A stretch of DNA of 64,000 nt from assembly GCA_050732395.1 (NCBI GenBank), contig JBOHQX010000048.1:15336-79335 (forward strand), read 5' to 3'. Positions within the stretch are counted from its first letter, which is position 1; each line of letters starts with the position of its first letter. The position numbers and the translations under genes are program-made. The DNA is from JBIOXB01 sp050732395. GTDB taxonomy: Bacteria > Zhuqueibacterota > Zhuqueibacteria > Zhuqueibacterales > Zhuqueibacteraceae. Shown in pieces: positions 53,910 to 63,700 of the stretch. The notes under the pieces were generated by a model that ran no database searches, was not told the DNA's origin, and was given only the letters and a program-made list of their open reading frames with translations.

Positions 53910-55118
53910 ATGAAGATCGTTTACTTTAACTACTTGTACGATTTGTACGGCGCCTCCATCGGTTCGACGATTAAAGGCGTCAAATTGATGGAAGCCTTGC
54001 AGCATTGTGGCCACGAGGTCAAGATGTTTTGGCGCAAGGAGCAGCCCACTGCCAATGGCGACGTGGGCACCAAGGCCGTGGCGCGCCAATTTCTAAAGAA
54101 GCACCTCGATCTGGTCTTGCATGAACCGAATCAGATCTTTTCGAATTTGCGCCATCTCTACGAGGAACATCGCATCCTGCGGGAGGAGAAGCCCGACCTG
54201 ATCGTCGCACGCCTGGATGTTTACATGCTTTCCGCCGTGGCCCTGGCGAAAAAGCTGAATATCCCTCTGGTGTTGGAAGTCGACAGCCCCGAGGTTTATG
54301 AATTTCGCAAATTCAACCCGCGTTACTGGCGCTTGCCGCTCTTGTTGGAGACGATCGAGGCATACAACCTTCGCCAGGCGGACGCTTGTATTACGGTTTC
54401 CAACAAGCTGGCTCATTACTTTCAAGAGCGCGGTCTGGCGAACGGCGGCATGCATGTTATTTCCAATGGCGCGGATTTGTCGAAATTCAATCCAGAAATT
54501 TCGGGCACGGAGATTCGCGCAAAATACGCCCTGGAAAATGCCATTGTGATCGGTTTCATTGGCTCTTTCCATTTTTGGCACGGCATCGAGAATTTGATTA
54601 CGTTGATGCAAGCCGCGATGGCGCAGGACCCTCGCGTGAAATTCCTGCTCGTGGGCGACGGCGGCCCGATGAAGCCGCTTCTGGAAAAATTCGTGATGGA
54701 CCATGGCCTGCAAAAGAAAGTGACCTTGACCGGCCACGTGGTGCACGACGAAGTGGGCCGCTACATTGCCGCGATGGACGTCGTGCTCGCCCCTTATCCG
54801 CCCTTGGATTTTTTCTACTATTCACCGGTGAAGATTTATGAATACATGGCCTGTGGCAAGCCGGTTTTGAGCTCACGCCTCGGGCAAATCGCAGAAATTA
54901 TCCGCGACGGTGAAAATGGACTACTCGCATCGCCAGGCGACCATGCCGAGTACGCACGCCAGCTTGCGCGTCTGCTCGCAGACCGTGAATTGCGGCCACG
55001 ATTGGGCGCAGAGGCGCATCGTACCGTCGCCGCACAACACACCTGGGAGCACAAAGCGCGCGCATGGTCCGACATTTGTAAGCAAGTGCTGCACCAATAT
55101 CGGAAGACGGCGGTGTAG
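53910..55118 (+). CDS. Glycosyltransferase family 4
   Basis: The 402-residue GT-B protein starts KIVYFNYLYDLYGASIGSTI and has LVLEVDSPEVYEFRKFN and the hinge VISNGADLSKFNPE. The donor half has IGFIGSFHFWHGIENLI and LLVGDGGPMKPL, then FFYYSPVKIYEYMACG in place of a clear E-x7-E. Such SPVKIYEYMA motifs occur in other GT4 members. It is flanked by gene-free gaps of 149 and 291 bases, so it may form its own transcription unit. Confidence 0.88.
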   Translation: MKIVYFNYLYDLYGASIGSTIKGVKLMEALQHCGHEVKMFWRKEQPTANGDVGTKAVARQFLKKHLDLVLHEPNQIFSNLRHLYEEHRILREEKPDLIVARLDVYMLSAVALAKKLNIPLVLEVDSPEVYEFRKFNPRYWRLPLLLETIEAYNLRQADACITVSNKLAHYFQERGLANGGMHVISNGADLSKFNPEISGTEIRAKYALENAIVIGFIGSFHFWHGIENLITLMQAAMAQDPRVKFLLVGDGGPMKPLLEKFVMDHGLQKKVTLTGHVVHDEVGRYIAAMDVVLAPYPPLDFFYYSPVKIYEYMACGKPVLSSRLGQIAEIIRDGENGLLASPGDHAEYARQLARLLADRELRPRLGAEAHRTVAAQHTWEHKARAWSDICKQVLHQYRKTAV

Positions 55119-55409
55119 TAACGAATCGTTCTTTGAAAAGCTGTTGTGCGCAAGAAGTTTTTGCATCCAACGCCATGTTTTCTGCACCCGGGCGGCCGGT
55201 CGCGACCAGCGGGACGCAGAAGTTAGCCGCCTAAAAAGTCTGCAACCCGTTGGGAGATTGGTATAGTTGATGTATGGAATCGGCCGCGCGCCTTTTTCCG
55301 ACACTATATCCCCTGATCGGTTTGAATGAATTGCTAGGCAGGGCAATCACTATTCAGTGCGATCAAGGCTGCGACTTTAGCTTGGCAATTCGCTTGGGAG
55401 GCGAACAGC
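55119..55409 (+). other. Intergenic region with GC-rich hairpin
   Basis: The 291 bases hold no credible gene. TTCTGC and GCAGAA arms (about 55179-55221) enclose a perfect palindrome GGTCGCGACC. The ribosome-binding site GGGAGG at 55396-55401 serves the following carbamoyltransferase. No convincing promoter was recognised. Confidence 0.5.
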
Positions 55410-57149
55410 ATGGCGATACTCTCATTTAGCAATGAGCACGAAGCGGGAGCGGCGGTCATCAAGGACGGCAAGATTGTCTCGGCCATTAATGAGGAACGGC
55501 TCACGCGGGTGAAAAACCAGGACGGCTTCCCGCAAAAATCGATCGCGACCGTCCTGCGACTTGCTAAAATGAAGCCGGATGACATCGAGCACGTCGTCAT
55601 TCCCGAAATCAGCAAAGTTCGTGATCTGTTTTGCAACGTGCTGCCGCACTATCCACGCAACGTTTTCGTAAGACCCAAAGAGGGTAAAGTAACGATTATG
55701 GACGTGGTGCGGCAGTTGCTGATGTCCTTTGCGGTGTTGGCTTTGACTTACAAAAGAGTCTTACGCGCACACCCCGCCGACGAGCGCCGGCTCAAAATGA
55801 TGTTTCCCAAAGCCAAATTTCACCGCGTGGAGCACCACGTGGCGCATGCCGCTTCGGCGTTTTTCACATGCGGATTCTCCCGAGCCCTGATTGTGACTTC
55901 CGATTACTGGGGCGACTTCGTGACCACGATGGTGGCGATCGGCGAAGGAAAGTCTATACGCGTGGTCGCGCGCTCCTATTATCCCAATTCGCTCGGCCAC
56001 TACTATGGCACCTTGACCAATTGGCTGGGTTTTCGCTCGAACCGTCACGAGGGCAAAATTCTCGGGCTCGCTGCTTTTGGCGATGCGGATGCGCCGATCT
56101 ATCGCGAGGTGAAATCCATGCTGCATTGCGACGGCCTGCGTATTCTCGCGCCCTTCATGATGGGCAAAATGTGGCACCGCAAGATCGGCTTTTTCAAGAA
56201 TTGTGTGATGCGGCGCATCGTCGAAGGCAGCCGCCGTGAAGACGTGGCCGCGGTTTTTCAGCGCCGCTTCGAAGAGGTGATGACCGATCTGGTCGCGCAC
56301 GCGGTGCAGCAATTTCAAATCGACAAAGTCGTGCTCGCCGGCGGCTCGTTTGCCAACGTCAAGCTCAATCAGCGCATTCTCGAAGTGCCCGGGGTCAAAG
56401 GAGTCTTTGTCTATCCCAATATGAGCGACGGTGGCATCTCTCAAGGCGCGGCATTATATTACGATATCCAGAGCAACGGCAGCGTCGCGCACACGCTGCC
56501 GAACGCGTATTACGGCCCAAGTTTCACGACGCAAGAGATCGAAGCGGTATTGCAAGCGGCGAAGGTGGAATATTCACATCATGAAGAAATCGAGAAAGAA
56601 GTGGCGCGCCTGATTGCGGCGGGCCACGTCATTGCGCGTTTCAACGGGGCGATGGAATTGGGACCGCGCGCGCTGGGCAATCGCTCCATTCTGTACCAAG
56701 CGACCGACCCGGACGTGAACAAATGGCTGAACCAGCGCCTGCAACGCACGGAATTCATGCCTTTCGCGCCGGTGACGCTGGCCGAGCACGCCGAGCAATG
56801 TTACAAGAACTTCGCCGGCGCGGCTTATGCGGCCCGGTTCATGGTGATCACTTTCGATTGCACGGATTACATGAAAGAGAAATCGCCAGCGACCGTGCAC
56901 GTGGACGGCACGGCACGCCCGCAAGTGATTAGCGAGCAGGACAATCCGAGCTACTACAAGATTTTAAAGGAGTATCACAAGCTCACCGGCATTCCAACGC
57001 TCGTCAATACCAGCTTCAACATGCATGAGGAGCCGATCGTGTGCACGCCGCTGGACGCCGTCCGCTCGTTTCTGCAGGGCCATCTCGACTATCTGGCGAT
57101 CGGCCCATTCCTGGTCAAGGGCAAGGGCGAAGCGGCTGCGGCAAACTGA
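55410..57149 (+). CDS. Carbamoyltransferase (NodU/CmcH/TobZ family), second copy
   Basis: The 579-residue protein has the same two domains as 44479-46242 but differs throughout. The N-terminal part has FSNEHEAGAAVIKDG (His retained, HNAS loop altered), INEERLTRVKNQDG and HHVAHAASAFF. The C-terminal part has RFNGAMELGPRALGNRSIL, TVHVDGTARPQVISEQ and LVNTSFNMHEEPIVCTP. It should carbamoylate a sugar hydroxyl using carbamoyl phosphate and ATP. GGGAGG is well spaced before ATG 55410. Two distinct copies suggest two carbamoylated positions or substrates. Confidence 0.91.
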   Translation: MAILSFSNEHEAGAAVIKDGKIVSAINEERLTRVKNQDGFPQKSIATVLRLAKMKPDDIEHVVIPEISKVRDLFCNVLPHYPRNVFVRPKEGKVTIMDVVRQLLMSFAVLALTYKRVLRAHPADERRLKMMFPKAKFHRVEHHVAHAASAFFTCGFSRALIVTSDYWGDFVTTMVAIGEGKSIRVVARSYYPNSLGHYYGTLTNWLGFRSNRHEGKILGLAAFGDADAPIYREVKSMLHCDGLRILAPFMMGKMWHRKIGFFKNCVMRRIVEGSRREDVAAVFQRRFEEVMTDLVAHAVQQFQIDKVVLAGGSFANVKLNQRILEVPGVKGVFVYPNMSDGGISQGAALYYDIQSNGSVAHTLPNAYYGPSFTTQEIEAVLQAAKVEYSHHEEIEKEVARLIAAGHVIARFNGAMELGPRALGNRSILYQATDPDVNKWLNQRLQRTEFMPFAPVTLAEHAEQCYKNFAGAAYAARFMVITFDCTDYMKEKSPATVHVDGTARPQVISEQDNPSYYKILKEYHKLTGIPTLVNTSFNMHEEPIVCTPLDAVRSFLQGHLDYLAIGPFLVKGKGEAAAAN

Positions 57150-57265
57150 AGCGCCGGAGCGGGGAGCGCGGGATCATACCGCGATATGACGTTGCCGAAT
57201 CCGTGGAGTTCTCCAACGGCGGCAGGGGACAGATTCAGAGTACGTGTTGTGTAAATACAGTGAAA

Positions 57266-58411
57266 ATGGCAGAACGCATCAACCTCCTTCAAGTCGTAAA
57301 CGGCTTGGCCATCGGCGGCGCCGAAAAGAAGCTGCTCGAGCTGGTCAAGCATCTCGATAAGAAGCGATACAACATCATCGTGTGCAGCATCGGGCAGGGC
57401 GGCCCTTTACAAAAGGATTTCGCAGCACTGAACGTCGACGTCGTGGTTTGTCACAAGCGCAGCAAATTCGATTTGTCGCTGATCAACAAGGTAGCGCACT
57501 TGATCCGGGAATGTGAAATTGATCTCGTGCAAACGACGTTGCTGCTGGCGGACATTATTGGCGCCTTTGCCGCACGCTGGTCGGGGCGGCGCCCGCCGGT
57601 GATTTCCTGGGAAACCGTTTCTCACGGCGAGAACGACATCTTGCGTACGAAATTCCGCCATGTGTGGGCCTACAGGGCCGCGATGAAGCGTGTGGATAGA
57701 ATCGTCGCCGTTTCACAAGAAATACAATACTCGTTGATCGAACGCCGGCACATTGCACCGGAAAAAATCGAGTTGATTCCCTATGGCGTCGATTTGCGCA
57801 AGTTCATACGCCGCAACGGCACCCACGACAAGCGGGGTGAGCTTAAGATCGCCAGCGATCGCGTCGTCATCGGCACCGTGGCGCGCGTGGAGCCGTACAA
57901 GGGAGTGGCGTATTGGCAGCAAGCGGCGGTGCAATTGGTGCGGCAATACCCCAAGCTTGATTTTGTTTTTGTCGGCGACGGCTCCCTGCGCAAAGAAATG
58001 GAAGCCCAGATCCGCGCGCTGGGACTGACCCGCCGCATTCGGTTTCTTGGTTTTCGCAACGACGTGCACGAAATCATGAACACCTTCGATATTTTCGTGC
58101 TCCCCTCGCTTTCCGAAGGCCTGCCGAACGTTATACTGGAAGCCATGGCTTCCTCCAAGCCCGTGATCGCTACGGCAGTCGGCGGTATTCCGGAAGCCGT
58201 TGTAGAAGGTGAAACGGGTTTGTTGATCCCGCCCGCAAATCCCGCCGCTATCGTTGCCGCCATCAAAAAACTGCTGAGCCACAACCAGACTGCCTTACGT
58301 ATGGGCGAGAACGGCCGCCGGAGAGTGGAAGAGTTTTTTTCGCTACAGCGTGAGGTGGCGAGCTTCGACCGCTTGTATCAAGAACTTTTGAGCGAGAAGC
58401 GCGGCGCATGA
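57266..58411 (+). CDS. Glycosyltransferase family 4
   Basis: The 381-residue GT-B protein begins INLLQVVNGLAIGGAEKKL, has LLLADIIGAFAARWSGRR, and LIPYGVDLRKFIRRN at the hinge. The donor half has VIGTVARVEPYKGVAYW, FVFVGDGSLRKEM and the E-x7-E motif LSEGLPNVILEAMASSK. ATG 57266 is chosen since conserved sequence begins immediately; GTG 57260 is possible and no strong ribosome-binding site is visible. A longer frame from 57041 overlaps the carbamoyltransferase gene and is rejected. Its stop overlaps the next start. Confidence 0.9.
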   Translation: MAERINLLQVVNGLAIGGAEKKLLELVKHLDKKRYNIIVCSIGQGGPLQKDFAALNVDVVVCHKRSKFDLSLINKVAHLIRECEIDLVQTTLLLADIIGAFAARWSGRRPPVISWETVSHGENDILRTKFRHVWAYRAAMKRVDRIVAVSQEIQYSLIERRHIAPEKIELIPYGVDLRKFIRRNGTHDKRGELKIASDRVVIGTVARVEPYKGVAYWQQAAVQLVRQYPKLDFVFVGDGSLRKEMEAQIRALGLTRRIRFLGFRNDVHEIMNTFDIFVLPSLSEGLPNVILEAMASSKPVIATAVGGIPEAVVEGETGLLIPPANPAAIVAAIKKLLSHNQTALRMGENGRRRVEEFFSLQREVASFDRLYQELLSEKRGA

Positions 58412-59997
58412 TCTGGATGCTGGTTACATCGCTGTTGGGGATCGTGTGCGGCGCGGTCACGCTCTGGCGCATGCGCCAAAGCAAGCCCTGGCTGCTGCAG
58501 TATTTTCGTTACAAATTCGCGCATCCACGTTTGCGCGTGAAAGCCGGCGCGCCCACGCATATCGTGTTCTTGTACGTGGATCACTTCGAGCCCAAGGAAA
58601 ACACCCACGACGTATCCATGCAGGCCGCGCGCATGCGACAATGGCTCGAGCACTATCCCGCCATGGCTTCCCGCCATCGTGACGCCGACGGTTGCCCGCC
58701 GAAGCATTCCTGGTTTTACCTGGTAGAAGATTGGGAAACGGAGAAGGACGATCTCACCTTTCTCAAGCAGCTCGCGCACCTGAGTTATGACGGTTTTGGC
58801 GAAGTGGATCTGCACGTGCACCACGGCCGCGGCTGGCACATTTTTCCGGAGATTGACACCGCGGAAAAGCTCGCACAACAAATCGAGCGCTTGAAGCGCT
58901 TGTATCGCCAGACTGGCGCTTTGATCACGGCGGCGCCCGCACCGCAATCATTCTACGGTTTTATTCACGGCAAATGGGCGTTGGACAATTCCGCGCACGG
59001 CCTGTATTGCGGCGTCGATCAAGAATTGGAAATCCTGCGCCGCACCGGATGCTACGCCGATTTCACCATGCCTTCCGGCCACGGCTCGACACAGTCGCGC
59101 AAGATCAATTCGATTTATTACGCCGCCACGCGCAAGCGCAACAACAAAAATCATGATTGGGGTGAAGAGGTGCGCGCTGGAGACGCCACCGTCAAAGATG
59201 AGCGGCGATTGATGATCTTGCAAGGCATGATCGAGGTGTACGCGCGCAATTTTATCCTCGGTAAATCCATCGTGGAAAAATCCAACCTCGATTTTCACGA
59301 TCTGCCGTCGCCGGAGCGTATCGACCAATGGATCCGGTGCAACGTTCACGTGGCCGGCCGCCGGGATTGGGTGTTCGTGAAAGTGCACACGCACGGCGCG
59401 CGCGAAGAAAACTTCGAAGTCTGTTTCGGTGAGCACGCGGATATGATGCATGCTTATCTGGAAGAGCGCTACAATGACGGGAACCGGTTCAAATTGCACT
59501 ATGTGTCTGCGCGCGAGGCGTACAATCTGGTCAAGGCAGCCGAGGCCGGCATGGCAGGCGACCCTCATCAGTATCGCGACTTTTTGATTCCACCCTACGC
59601 GAATTTACGCGTCAAGACCGACGCGCTTTATGAGTTGAGAACCTTCACGCCCAAGCTGATTGAGCTCGACATTTTGGATAATCTCGCCACCACCCATGCG
59701 TTCGAGTTCAAACACCCGGCGGTGCGAAAAATCGAAGTGCAGGGCGTGAGAAACTTTTCTTTCGAGACCGGCAGCCGCTCCCGGTTTCGCTTGCAGCACG
59801 AAGGGGCGCCGCAGGTAACGCTGGCAGCCGGGCATCATATTCTGGCGTTGCAGACTTCCACGCACGGTGTCGCGCGTCTGGTGCGTACCGATTTGCGTTC
59901 GGGCAAAGAAAGCGAAGAAACGTTTTTGATTACGGATGGCGAGCTTCAGGTCGAGTTCGCAGCCGCGCCCGCCAGCCTGGCGCGTGAACACGCATGA
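58408..59997 (+). CDS. Membrane-anchored polysaccharide deacetylase-like protein (divergent)
   Basis: The 529-residue protein has an N-terminal membrane anchor (LVTSLLGIVCGAVTL). The following domain has Asp/His motifs: IVFLYVDHFEPKEN, where NodB enzymes have TFDD, and VDLHVHHGRGWH, where they have H-x3-H. FTMPSGHGSTQS comes later. This pattern suggests a distant carbohydrate-esterase-4-type fold, but I am not sure of the family. The C-terminal ~130 residues are beta-rich and may bind glycan. It overlaps the GT4 stop by four bases (ATGA), implying joint function. Deacetylation or another hydrolysis of the exported or lipid-linked polymer is inferred. Confidence 0.65.
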   Translation: MIWMLVTSLLGIVCGAVTLWRMRQSKPWLLQYFRYKFAHPRLRVKAGAPTHIVFLYVDHFEPKENTHDVSMQAARMRQWLEHYPAMASRHRDADGCPPKHSWFYLVEDWETEKDDLTFLKQLAHLSYDGFGEVDLHVHHGRGWHIFPEIDTAEKLAQQIERLKRLYRQTGALITAAPAPQSFYGFIHGKWALDNSAHGLYCGVDQELEILRRTGCYADFTMPSGHGSTQSRKINSIYYAATRKRNNKNHDWGEEVRAGDATVKDERRLMILQGMIEVYARNFILGKSIVEKSNLDFHDLPSPERIDQWIRCNVHVAGRRDWVFVKVHTHGAREENFEVCFGEHADMMHAYLEERYNDGNRFKLHYVSAREAYNLVKAAEAGMAGDPHQYRDFLIPPYANLRVKTDALYELRTFTPKLIELDILDNLATTHAFEFKHPAVRKIEVQGVRNFSFETGSRSRFRLQHEGAPQVTLAAGHHILALQTSTHGVARLVRTDLRSGKESEETFLITDGELQVEFAAAPASLAREHA

Positions 59998-60080
59998 TCG
60001 GCATAACGTTGAGGTGCGCGGTATTCATATGGTGACCGTGCACTAGGGTACTGCTAACTTGAAAACCATACTCTCAGCCA

Positions 60081-60150
60081 TGTCATCCCGCAGGGATCTT
60101 GGTGGACTCGGGCACAGTACCGAGTTCAGGCTTTCGCTGAAAATTAGGCA
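60081..60150 (+). repeat. Dispersed repeat, partial copy E
   Basis: TGTCATCCCGCAGGGATCTT starts the element, followed by CTCGGGCACAGTACCGAGT and CAGGC. The latter matches, in the opposite orientation, the inside of copy B at 38497-38603 (about 20 identical bases in one block). No matching right end is seen, so it is probably truncated. Confidence 0.6.
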
Positions 60151-60185
60151 TTGCTCTTACTCGACAACTGGGAACCAACCTCAAC

Positions 60186-60623
60186 ATGGATGACGCCAAA
60201 TACAAAAAGCTGCTCGATACCGAAGTCGGCATGATCAAAAAACGTATCTTCGTGCGCGGGATTTTGGTGGGGGTGCTTTCGACTGTCCTCCTATTGGGCG
60301 CGGCAGGCGGTTATTTTTGGGCGAATCGCATGCAGTATGCCGCCTCCGCCGCCGAGTATGTTGCCGGCGACTTTCTGTGGAGCGTCTTTCGCTATTTCCC
60401 GGACGGCTACGTGAGCAATAATCGCGAGAAATTCATCAATACGCTCGACGCCTTCACCAATGCCGTCTCGTTTGGCAAGATCACTCAGAGTGATTTTCAA
60501 CGGCTCAGCGCAACGTTCATGGCCAGCCTGCAAGATCGCAAGCTGACCTATCAGGAAATTGACGACATTCTCCGGCTCATGAACGAAGCGGCGGATGGCG
60601 GCTACACCCAGCCGGTACCCTGA
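60186..60623 (+). CDS. Small membrane-anchored protein of unknown function
   Basis: The 145-residue protein has a charged N-terminus (MDDAKYKKLLDTEVGMIKKR), one hydrophobic segment (GILVGVLSTVLLLGAAGGYF) and a helical domain outside. FPDGYVSNNREKFINTLDA and LTYQEIDDILRLMNEAADG sit in this domain. I do not recognise the family. It sits 77 bases before the secreted lyase gene and may share its transcript. ATG 60186 has no clear ribosome-binding site, but the protein-like composition and intact frame support it. Confidence 0.65.
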   Translation: MDDAKYKKLLDTEVGMIKKRIFVRGILVGVLSTVLLLGAAGGYFWANRMQYAASAAEYVAGDFLWSVFRYFPDGYVSNNREKFINTLDAFTNAVSFGKITQSDFQRLSATFMASLQDRKLTYQEIDDILRLMNEAADGGYTQPVP

Positions 60624-60700
60624 GCCGCAAGCGCCATTGCGCGTGAAGGGTCACGGCAGAGCAAAAGGTGCATCGTCTCGAGTTCAAAGGAGTGAATAGA

Positions 60701-63700
60701 ATGACCGCAAGGAAGCGCGTTCTTTTCTTCAACATCGCCAGTCTGGCGTGGAGTCTCAGTTCCTGGGTAACTCCGGCTTTTGGACAATTCACCTCGGAGC
60801 AACTGCGGGAGGCCAGAGAAAAATATATCAGAGAGTATTTGCCATGCTCCGATTGGACCGCAACGGTCAACCGCCATCAAAATACTCCCGTGGGCCAGGG
60901 CTGGGGCGGATACAGCCCGACGGAATGGTACATAGCCGCCGACCTCACGCGCGCGGCCGGATGCGGCAACGGCTCGGGCGCGTCGCGCTTGCGGCAGGCG
61001 CTGGACTTTGCTGAGCGCAACACTATCGAGAACTGGTGGGAGATCGAGATTGGTGTGCCGAGGGCGCTGGCGGAAGGCCTGTTAGCAGGCGGCGCGAGCG
61101 TCAGCTCGGAGGTGCGCGGTCGCATGGAAAATGCGCTGCGTGCTTTCGTCAGCCGGCAAAGCTTGAGCGAATGGAACGGCGCAAACGCAGCCTGGCGCGG
61201 CTGGGCGCGATTCCTGGCTGCAATATATCTCGAAGACGCCGATCTCGCCGACAGTGCCGTCAATCTCATGGCCACGGCTACCAGCCAGGGAGATTACGCC
61301 CATATCCAGCATGACTGGACTTATTTTTTTCACTACAACGTTTTGAATATGCACTATGGCGGCCAGCATTTCGGCGATTATGCGCGCTACCTCAAATTTA
61401 CCGAGGGCACACCGTTTTCCACGGGGACGCGCGTGAATCCGCAAGATCCTTTGCGCCGCACCGGCTTGCAAGTCACGCTGGACTGGTTCAAACATTTTTT
61501 GCGCTGGATTTTTTACCGGGGGTATGGCGATCCGTTCACGGTTTCCAAATTTCCGCAGCAACAAAATTCATACGGCGGCCGCATTCAATCCGGCGCGGAG
61601 CTGCTTGCCAGCACTGCTTATCCCGAGGTGCAGCCGTATCGCAGTATGCTGCAGGACATCGCCTCCCACGCTTCCAATCCCATAGGCGCGCGCGCGTTTC
61701 CGACGGCGCGTTATCTGGTCGCGCGGCGCGAAAGCTTCTTCAGCAGCTTGATCATGGCGAACCTCGTTGAGCCGCATATGGAAGCCTCGCCGCTGGCGCC
61801 CATTTTTGGAGCGGTGAACATTGTCGATCCTGCCACGGTCGACAAATTGCGCCGGGAGAATATTCAGAATCATCCTTATCAATTGCTCAATGCCATGACC
61901 TTGCCGGCGGCTTATGAACGCGCCACGGTCGAGCCCGGCTCCGAGTATTCCGGCCGGGAGAATTTGAGCGAGATCAAAGCCATGCTGAGTAATTGGGGAT
62001 TTTTTGGAGTCTCGACTCTGGGCGGCTACATTGGCATGGGCGCGCAGCGGTTGACCGGAGCTGCCAATAGCTTCACGGCGCAGCGCTCCTGGTTCTTCTT
62101 TGACGACGAGATCGTTTGCGTCGGCAGCGGCATCCAGGCGAGCTCGTCCTCGCTGGGCGGCATGCGCACGCTGCTTTACACCTTTCGCGCCGACGCCGGC
62201 TCCTTTCAATCCTCGGCCGGAAGCAACGCGATTCCAACAGCCGGCGGTGATGATCGTGATCTCGGCCGGTTGCGCTGGTTGCAGCACAACACCATGGGTT
62301 ACTATTTTCCCGAAACCACGCCGGTGCGCGCGCATGGAGTGAGCAGCGGCTTTGCGCGCGTTTATATGGCGCACGGCAATGGCGCGTCTTTTGCCGCGAT
62401 TTTGTTGCCGGCCCATGGCGCGACCGCGACACAACAATATGCGGCCGCGCCGGACGTGCAAGTTTTGCAGAGCGATCAAAGCGCGCATATCGTGAAAGAT
62501 CAATCCACGAACACCATCGGTATTGCAGCTTTCACGGCAGTGAATACCAGCACTCTGGTGATCAATTTTCCAGGTTACGTGCTGTATCAAAACAGCGGTG
62601 GACAATTCCGTTTGTCGCTGTACAACCCTCATCGCGAGGAACGCCTGAGCTCGCAGCCGGCTGATGATCTCGTCAATCCCATGGTGGATTTCGAGATTTC
62701 CCCCGAGCAAGCAACCTATCGGAATTATCAATTGCAGGTCCCGTTCAGCTTGCGCAAGGGCGCGGGCAGCGGCATGGACTTGTTTGCGGTGAATGACCTC
62801 GGCGCCGATCGCAGCGAATTGCAGGTGAACTTGCGCGTTTATCGCAAGTTCGAAATCAACGGCTCCGTGAACAACGACGGCTCGGTCACGATCGAAAAAG
62901 CCTGGATTGCGCTCAATGACGCGGCGATCGCAGAGACCCAGACTCCCAGGCCCTCGAATCGTGTGCCGGTGGCCATGGTCGACGGGGCCGCTGCAGGGCG
63001 CGAGGGTGCAACACTCACGTGGAGCGGTGTGAATTCATACGACCCGGACGGCGGCAGCATCACGGCATACCAATGGGATTTCGGCGACGGGGCAACCGCC
63101 TCGGGTGCGCAGGTTTCGCATCGGTACGCTGCCGCAGGAAACTATCCCGCCAGTCTGGAGGTCACGGACGACGAGGGCGCTAAGGGCACGGCGAATTTCG
63201 AGGTCCGCATTGCGGCGCAGCCTGACTCGACCAATGATTTGCGCGTGCTCGTTTCCGGCGACGACGGCTACGAAATCTACATCAACGGCATGCGTGTCGG
63301 CGCCAATTCCTCATGGCAAACCGCAGAGGAGTATGCTGCGCCTTTGCTCGGCGGCAAAAATGTGATCGCGATCAAGGCGACCAATGGGGACAACGCCGGC
63401 GGTCTGGTGGCCGAAGTTCATGCCTTGAACAAATTCTGGCCCTCCAATGCCTCTTGGAAAATCGTGCTCCAAGAAGAAAGCAATTGGCATCAGGTGCAGT
63501 TTGATGATGCACAGTGGCAGCGCGCCACTGCGCAGGGCCGGCACGGCACAGCGATGCCGTGGGCGCAGTTTCAAAACGTCACGGGCATTTCGACCGATCG
63601 CGGCGTGGAGTGGATCTGGTCGGCGAACAATCTGCGCGACCAGGTCATCTATTTGCGTTTCACGTTGCCTGTCGACGATACCCAGGCGCCGGCAGCGCCG

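Noticed and set aside
44479..57149. Nodulation locus, suggested by NodU-like and NodB-like proteins
   Set aside because: No NodA or NodC homologue is present, and these families are common in general polysaccharide and antibiotic loci.
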